Source: Pseudomonadota bacterium (GTDB lineage Bacteria > Desulfobacterota > Desulfovibrionia > Desulfovibrionales > Desulfovibrionaceae). From it: a DNA stretch of 19,130 nt. The notes under the pieces were generated by a model. The model was not told the origin of the DNA, did not search any database, and saw nothing but the letters and a program-made list of their open reading frames with translations. Location of the stretch: the NCBI GenBank assembly GCA_023426275.1, contig JAFABC010000102.1:1-19130 (forward strand). The letters are read 5' to 3'. Positions 15,224-19,130 of this stretch are shown here, piece after piece. Each line of letters opens with the position of its first letter. The stretch's first letter is position 1. The position numbers and the translations under genes were made by a program.

Positions 15224-16144
15224 ATGATCAAACGTATGGTTCAGGCGTTTCGCAAGCGCCTTGCGGCCTCCCGCGCCGGCGGCGGGCCCCGGACCCGGGA
15301 CAGGATCACCTCGCCCGGTGCGCCGCTGTCCCGCCTGGAGGGACGCTACAGCCTGGAAATCGGCCAGTTTTCCGACACGGGCTGCGTGCGCAAACGCAAC
15401 GAGGATTCCATTGCCGTGGCCCAACCGGCCACGGCGGACAAAAAACGGCCAGGCCTGCTGGCCATCGTGGCCGACGGCATGGGCGGACATCAGGCCGGCG
15501 ACAAGGCCAGCCAGCTGGCCGTGGACGTCATCCGGCAGACCTTCGCCGCCTCGGACGCCGCCCCGGACAAGGCCCTGGCCGAGGCCTTCCAGGCCGCCAA
15601 CCGGGCCATCCTGAACGAAGCCTCCCACGATCCCGCCCTGACGGGCATGGGCACTACGGCCACGGCCCTGGCCATCGTCGACGGGCGCGGCTGGCTGGCC
15701 CATGTCGGGGACAGCCGCCTGTTCCGGTTGCGCAACGGGCGGCTCGAACAGCTCTCCGAAGACCACACCCTGATCGCGGCCATGCTCCGGGACGGGCTGG
15801 TGACGCCGCAGCAGGCCAGGGACCATCCCAACCGTCACGTGCTCAGCCGGGCCATGGGCACCCATCCGACCCTCGACGTCATGCTGGCGCCGGTCGGGCT
15901 CGCCCTTGGCGACGCCTATCTGCTGTGTTCCGACGGCCTGCACGATCTGGTCGATGCCGGGGAAATCCGCGACTGCCTGATCGAGCGGCCGCCGCAGGCG
16001 GCCTGCGCCTTCCTGGTCGAACTGGCCCGGCGGCGTGGCGGCTACGACAACATCTCCGTCATCGCCGTGGCCTGCGGCCGGCAGCCCGGCGCGACTTCAG
16101 CCCCGCGCGACACGCGCGACACGGTGCACCATCCCCATGACTGA
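15224..16144 (+). CDS. PP2C-family Ser/Thr protein phosphatase
   Basis: 306 residues, cytoplasmic, metal-dependent (Mg/Mn) phosphatase expected to reverse the action of the two neighbouring kinases. All core PP2C motifs are present: 'RKRNED' with Asp61, 'VADGMGGHQAGDKAS' with Asp84-Gly85, 'GMGTTATALAI', 'LAHVGDSRLF', 'LLCSDGLHDLV' with Asp237, and 'GGYDNISVIAV' with Asp275. The first 40 residues are a basic extension (MIKRMVQAFRKRLAASR) that could contact the membrane or a partner. The start is uncertain: ATG at 15224 is taken, ATG at 15236 is possible, and neither has a strong ribosome binding site. A 115-base gap separates it from the kinase. Its stop overlaps the next kinase start by eight bases, which indicates coupled expression. 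Confidence 0.93.
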   Translation: MIKRMVQAFRKRLAASRAGGGPRTRDRITSPGAPLSRLEGRYSLEIGQFSDTGCVRKRNEDSIAVAQPATADKKRPGLLAIVADGMGGHQAGDKASQLAVDVIRQTFAASDAAPDKALAEAFQAANRAILNEASHDPALTGMGTTATALAIVDGRGWLAHVGDSRLFRLRNGRLEQLSEDHTLIAAMLRDGLVTPQQARDHPNRHVLSRAMGTHPTLDVMLAPVGLALGDAYLLCSDGLHDLVDAGEIRDCLIERPPQAACAFLVELARRRGGYDNISVIAVACGRQPGATSAPRDTRDTVHHPHD

Positions 16145-17879
16145 ACAGATTGTCGGCAACTACAAGCTCTTGGAAAAAATCGGCTCCGGCGGCATGGGCG
16201 ACGTGTTTCGCGGCCTGGACGTCATGCTGGAGCGGGAAGTGGCCATCAAGTCCTTGCGCCCGGAACTGAGCCAGCGCGAGGACCTCATCGCGCGGTTTCG
16301 CTCCGAGGCCGTGGCCATGGGCCGGCTGAGCCACCCCAATATCGCCACGGTCTACAATTTCCTCTATCAGGACGGACAGTATTTCCTCGTCATGGAGTTC
16401 GTGCGCGGCCAGCCCTTGGACAAGCTGCTGGCCCAGCGCGGCTCCATGACTTTTGCCGAGGCCCAGCCGCTGTTATGCGGCGTGCTGGACGGCCTGGAGC
16501 ACGCCCACCGGCTCGGCATCGTGCATCGCGACATCAAGCCCGCCAACATCATGATCACGCCGTCCGGGCCGAAAATCATGGATTTCGGCATCGCCCGCAT
16601 CCTCCAGCAGGCCCGGCAGACCCGGTCCGGGCACATGGTCGGCACCCTGGAATACATGTCCCCGGAGCACATCCAGGGCCTCGACACCGACGCGCGCACG
16701 GACATCTATTCCGTGGGCATCGTGGCCTACGAGCTGCTGACCGGCAATCTGCCGTTTCGCAAGGACACCGACTACGCCATGATCAAGGCGCAGATCGAGG
16801 AGCTGCCCGAGCCCCTGGGACGCTTTGTGGCCGACATCCCGGCCCCCGTGGAAGCGGTGGTTTCCAGGGCCTTGGAAAAGGACGCGGCCAAACGCTACCA
16901 GAGCGCCGCCGCCTTTGCCGAAGCCCTGGAAACCTGTCCCGGGGCCACGGCGGCGGGCTCCCGGCGCACCGATTCCGAAACACGGCTGGTCGCTGCTGCG
17001 ACCACGCCGCAGCAGCGCGCGAGGAAACGGCTGTTGCTCCTGGGCGGGTCCCTGGCCGCGCTGCTCCTGCTGGCCAGTGCGGCGCTTTTTCTGCTGCCCT
17101 CGCTCGAAGGGCCGCCGAAGACGGCGCCATCCGTTCCCGGACGCCAGGACGGCGAGCCCGTGGCCGCCGACACCACCATGACCCTGGAACAACTGCGGCA
17201 GGCGGCCGAAGGCGGGGACGCCAAGGCGCAGCTCGCCCTGGGCAACCGCTATGCCACCGGGCGTGGCGTGCCCAAGGACCCGGCCAAGGCCCTGGACTGG
17301 TTTCGCCGGGCCGCGACCGCCGGCCTGGGCGAGGCGCAACTGCTCGTCGGCAGCGCCTACATAAATGGTCAGGGCGTGCCTCGGGACCTGGAGCAGGCCA
17401 GAATATGGCTGGAAAAGGCGGCCGAAGCCAAGGTGCCGGGCGCCGCCCTGCATCTCGGCATCTGCTATGACAAGCTGGGCAAATACGATCAGGCCCTCGA
17501 TTGGTTCATGAAAAGCAATGCGCAGGGCGACAAAAAAGCGCCGCTCAATATCGGCTTCGAATACGTGAAGCTGGAAGACTTCAACAAGGCCGTGCCTTGG
17601 CTGGAAAAAGCGGCCAAGGCCGGGCAGGCGGACGCCCAGTTTTCCCTGGGCATGATCTACTACAACGGCTTGCTCGGGGCCAAGGATTACGCCAAGGCGG
17701 CCACGTATCTGGAAGAGGCGGCCCGGCAAAACCATCCCGATGCGCAGTATGTCCTCGGCACCATGTACCATTACGGCATGGGTGTGCCTGTGGACCTGTC
17801 CCAGGCCCTGCGCTGGGTGCAACGGGCCAAGGCCAATGGCTATGAGAAAGCGGAGAAAGAATTACAGTCGTTGCAATAA
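16137..17879 (+). CDS. Transmembrane Ser/Thr protein kinase with extracytoplasmic Sel1 repeats
   Basis: 580 residues. The kinase domain (about 9-275) has glycine loop 'IGSGGMGDVF' (15-24), Lys38 ('VAIK'), 'HRDIKPAN' with Arg131-Asp132, DFG at 149-151 and 'GTLEYMSPEH'. A Thr/Arg-rich juxtamembrane stretch ('RRTDSETRLVAAATTPQQR') leads to one membrane helix at about 299-321. Residues about 348-578 are around six Sel1-type TPR repeats ('AQLALGNRYATGRGVPKD', 'AQFSLGMIYYNGLLGAKD', 'AQYVLGTMYHYGMGVPVD'), predicted periplasmic and suited to protein binding. The start at 16137 overlaps the phosphatase stop by eight bases; an upstream extension to 16035 reads as shadow sequence. Likely shares substrates with the first kinase but senses a different outside signal (inference). 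Confidence 0.93.
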   Translation: MTEQIVGNYKLLEKIGSGGMGDVFRGLDVMLEREVAIKSLRPELSQREDLIARFRSEAVAMGRLSHPNIATVYNFLYQDGQYFLVMEFVRGQPLDKLLAQRGSMTFAEAQPLLCGVLDGLEHAHRLGIVHRDIKPANIMITPSGPKIMDFGIARILQQARQTRSGHMVGTLEYMSPEHIQGLDTDARTDIYSVGIVAYELLTGNLPFRKDTDYAMIKAQIEELPEPLGRFVADIPAPVEAVVSRALEKDAAKRYQSAAAFAEALETCPGATAAGSRRTDSETRLVAAATTPQQRARKRLLLLGGSLAALLLLASAALFLLPSLEGPPKTAPSVPGRQDGEPVAADTTMTLEQLRQAAEGGDAKAQLALGNRYATGRGVPKDPAKALDWFRRAATAGLGEAQLLVGSAYINGQGVPRDLEQARIWLEKAAEAKVPGAALHLGICYDKLGKYDQALDWFMKSNAQGDKKAPLNIGFEYVKLEDFNKAVPWLEKAAKAGQADAQFSLGMIYYNGLLGAKDYAKAATYLEEAARQNHPDAQYVLGTMYHYGMGVPVDLSQALRWVQRAKANGYEKAEKELQSLQ

Positions 17880-17907
17880 GTCAAAACAGTTGTGCCTAGG
17901 AGTGGGT

Positions 17908-19041
17908 ATGGAGATCTTTCGCAGTGCCGGCTGGTGGGGGAAGGCGTGCCGTCTGGGGGTGGTCGTTTCGGTCATGGGGAGTCTGCTGCTGGCCGGTTGC
18001 GCCAGCAAGTACGGCCAGCAGACAACCGTGGTGCAGTATTATCCCGAATGCTACGCCCCCATTGCCCAGTTGCGTCAGGAAGAAAAGAAGTTCGTCAAGA
18101 ACGTGGCCGCCGGGGCGATCTTCGGCGCCTTGGCCGGGGCGGTGATCGGCGGGGCCATCGGCGGCGGACGCGGGGCGCTGGCCGGAGCCGGGGCCGGGCT
18201 GCTCGTGGGCGCGGGCGTTGCCGCCGCGCTGACCAAATACAAGCAGGTTCAGGACGACCGCAAGCGCCGTTCCTACCTGTCGCGGGACATGGCCGCCGAG
18301 GCGGCCACCCTCGATCATGTCGGCCTGAGCGCGGCCATGGCCTCGAAGTGCTACAAGGAACACTTCGACAAACTCCTGGTCGACTTCAAGGCCGGCGGCA
18401 TGTCCAAGGCGGAGTTCCAGGCCAGGGCCCTGGAGATCATCTCCGGGCTCAACGAGATCGCGGTCATCACCAAGGCCTTTAACGGCGAGGCCTCCCTGCG
18501 CCTGAGCCAGTATCAGGAGATGCTCGTCACCGAGGCCAAGAAGGACAACACCGAGCTGCCGCCCATGCAGGCCGTGCCCATGGAGCAGCCGGCCAAGCCC
18601 CAGCCGGTGCAGACGCGCAAGGCCCCGACCACGACCAAGCGCCATTCCAAGCGCCACAACAAGAAGCAGGCGCAGCAGGAGGTGCGGCAGGCCAGCGCCG
18701 CGTCCGAAGAGAAGCTTCTGACCCAGCCCCACGCCGAGCTGGCCGAGCCCGAGACCAGCATGGCCTCGGCCCCGACTCCGGCGGCCGAGGGACCGGACGT
18801 TTCCACCATGCCCGGCGTGATCGCCAAGCGCGACGGCGACGTCACCACCGCCGTGGGCCAGGGCCCCGATCCGGACACGCTGCCCGGCGTGATCGCCCGG
18901 CGCGACAATTACAAGGCCAAGGCCGACGATCTCGTCAACGTGCAAAAGGAAACCGCCGCCTCCGTGCAGGACTGCATTGCCAAGGCCGAGGCCGAGGGCG
19001 TGGAGATTCCCAAGTCGCTCAAGCCCAAGACCGTCTCCTAA
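17908..19041 (+). CDS. Glycine-zipper lipoprotein
   Basis: 377 residues, function unknown. A lipoprotein signal peptide ends in lipobox 'LLLAGC' with lipidated Cys31. Residues 66-108 are a Gly/Ala-rich hydrophobic glycine zipper ('AAGAIFGALAGAVIGGAIGG' and on), typical of envelope-inserting small domains. Residues 110-230 are helical and charged. Residues about 230-265 are Pro/Gln/Thr/Lys-rich with a strongly basic stretch ('TTTKRHSKRHNKKQ'). Near the end a 15-residue motif occurs twice, 24 residues apart: 'GPDVSTMPGVIAKRD' (295-309) and 'GPDPDTLPGVIARRD' (319-333). The start at 17908 follows AGGAG by five bases; the frame upstream overlaps the kinase and is not coding. It is 28 bases after the Sel1 kinase, so probably in the same operon and a possible envelope partner or protease substrate (inference). 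Confidence 0.9.
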   Translation: MEIFRSAGWWGKACRLGVVVSVMGSLLLAGCASKYGQQTTVVQYYPECYAPIAQLRQEEKKFVKNVAAGAIFGALAGAVIGGAIGGGRGALAGAGAGLLVGAGVAAALTKYKQVQDDRKRRSYLSRDMAAEAATLDHVGLSAAMASKCYKEHFDKLLVDFKAGGMSKAEFQARALEIISGLNEIAVITKAFNGEASLRLSQYQEMLVTEAKKDNTELPPMQAVPMEQPAKPQPVQTRKAPTTTKRHSKRHNKKQAQQEVRQASAASEEKLLTQPHAELAEPETSMASAPTPAAEGPDVSTMPGVIAKRDGDVTTAVGQGPDPDTLPGVIARRDNYKAKADDLVNVQKETAASVQDCIAKAEAEGVEIPKSLKPKTVS

Positions 19042-19098
19042 AGGCGGGTTGACGGGACCGGGGAAGATGTGACGGTGCGGATGGATGTGAAGGAGAAT

Positions 19099-19130
19099 GC
19101 CTCCGGCGGCCGGGAGGGGGTCACCCCCTC
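19099..19130 (+). terminator. Hairpin repeat, probable transcription terminator, cut by the window edge
   Basis: The block starts GCCTCCGGCGGCC and runs into GAGGGGG-TCA-CCCCCTC (19114-19120 with 19124-19130), a perfect seven-base stem that may extend past the edge. Similar GC-rich hairpin blocks recur behind genes in Desulfovibrio-type genomes (from memory). Position 57 bases after the last stop suits a terminator; no T-run is visible. Confidence 0.55.

Noticed and set aside
16473..17822. 449-codon open frame on the minus strand
   Set aside because: Antisense of the Sel1 kinase; periodic pattern mirrors the Sel1 repeats.
11853..19041. Type VI secretion regulatory cluster
   Set aside because: FHA, kinase and PP2C fit, but no Tss core gene is present, and the FHA protein is fused to a protease, which is not the type VI arrangement I know.

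Overview
The window is GC-rich DNA (roughly 65% by eye) with tightly packed genes. It most resembles a Desulfovibrionaceae-type deltaproteobacterium (Desulfovibrio/Solidesulfovibrio-like). That assignment is an inference. It rests on base composition, on the GCCTCCGGCGGCC-type hairpin repeat at the right edge, and on the mix of radical SAM, WbsX and Ser/Thr kinase genes. No rRNA, tRNA, CRISPR array or insertion sequence was seen.

Left part, 1-10739, minus strand, read right to left. This is a surface-glycan (O-antigen, capsule or flagellin glycan) assembly cluster. In transcription order it holds a two-domain class I methyltransferase (10739-9663), a GT-A-like glycosyltransferase (9545-8670), a decayed WbsX remnant (8683-8408), a radical SAM protein (8374-7334), a zinc-ribbon methyltransferase (7275-6544) and a short chimeric remnant (6416-6279). 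It continues with an intact WbsX glycosyltransferase (6292-5183), a second paralogous radical SAM protein (5165-4134) and a CMP-sugar synthetase of the NeuA/PseF/LegF type (4076-3396). It ends with two unrecognised proteins (3396-2335, 2338-1088) and a GT4-like glycosyltransferase that runs off the left edge. The last four genes are joined by 1-4 base stop/start overlaps.

The left cluster appears to carry the scar of a tandem duplication. The ancestral unit was probably GT - WbsX - radical SAM - (methyltransferase) - CMP-sugar synthetase. The upstream copy keeps GT and radical SAM, but its WbsX is a remnant and its synthetase is cut to 22 codons. The downstream copy keeps WbsX, radical SAM and synthetase, but its GT is cut to 24 codons. 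One deletion between the copies explains the 45-codon synthetase::GT chimera, whose tail still holds the ribosome binding site of WbsX. Both radical SAM paralogues carry a SPASM-like cysteine set at the N-terminus, before the radical SAM core.

Middle, 10740-11852. This is a 1.1 kb divergent intergenic region with no convincing gene. It holds an AT-rich patch with a TTGACA box, an 18-base perfect palindrome and a smaller palindrome.

Right part, 11853-19041, plus strand. Five co-directional genes form what looks like a transmembrane phospho-signalling island: an FHA domain - membrane segment - trypsin-like protease fusion, a Ser/Thr kinase with a short extracytoplasmic beta domain, a PP2C phosphatase, a Ser/Thr kinase with extracytoplasmic Sel1 repeats, and a glycine-zipper lipoprotein. 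Reader, two writers and an eraser of phosphothreonine are all present, and the reader is physically fused to a predicted periplasmic protease. This suggests inside-out control of envelope proteolysis (inference). The window ends in a hairpin repeat that probably serves as terminator.
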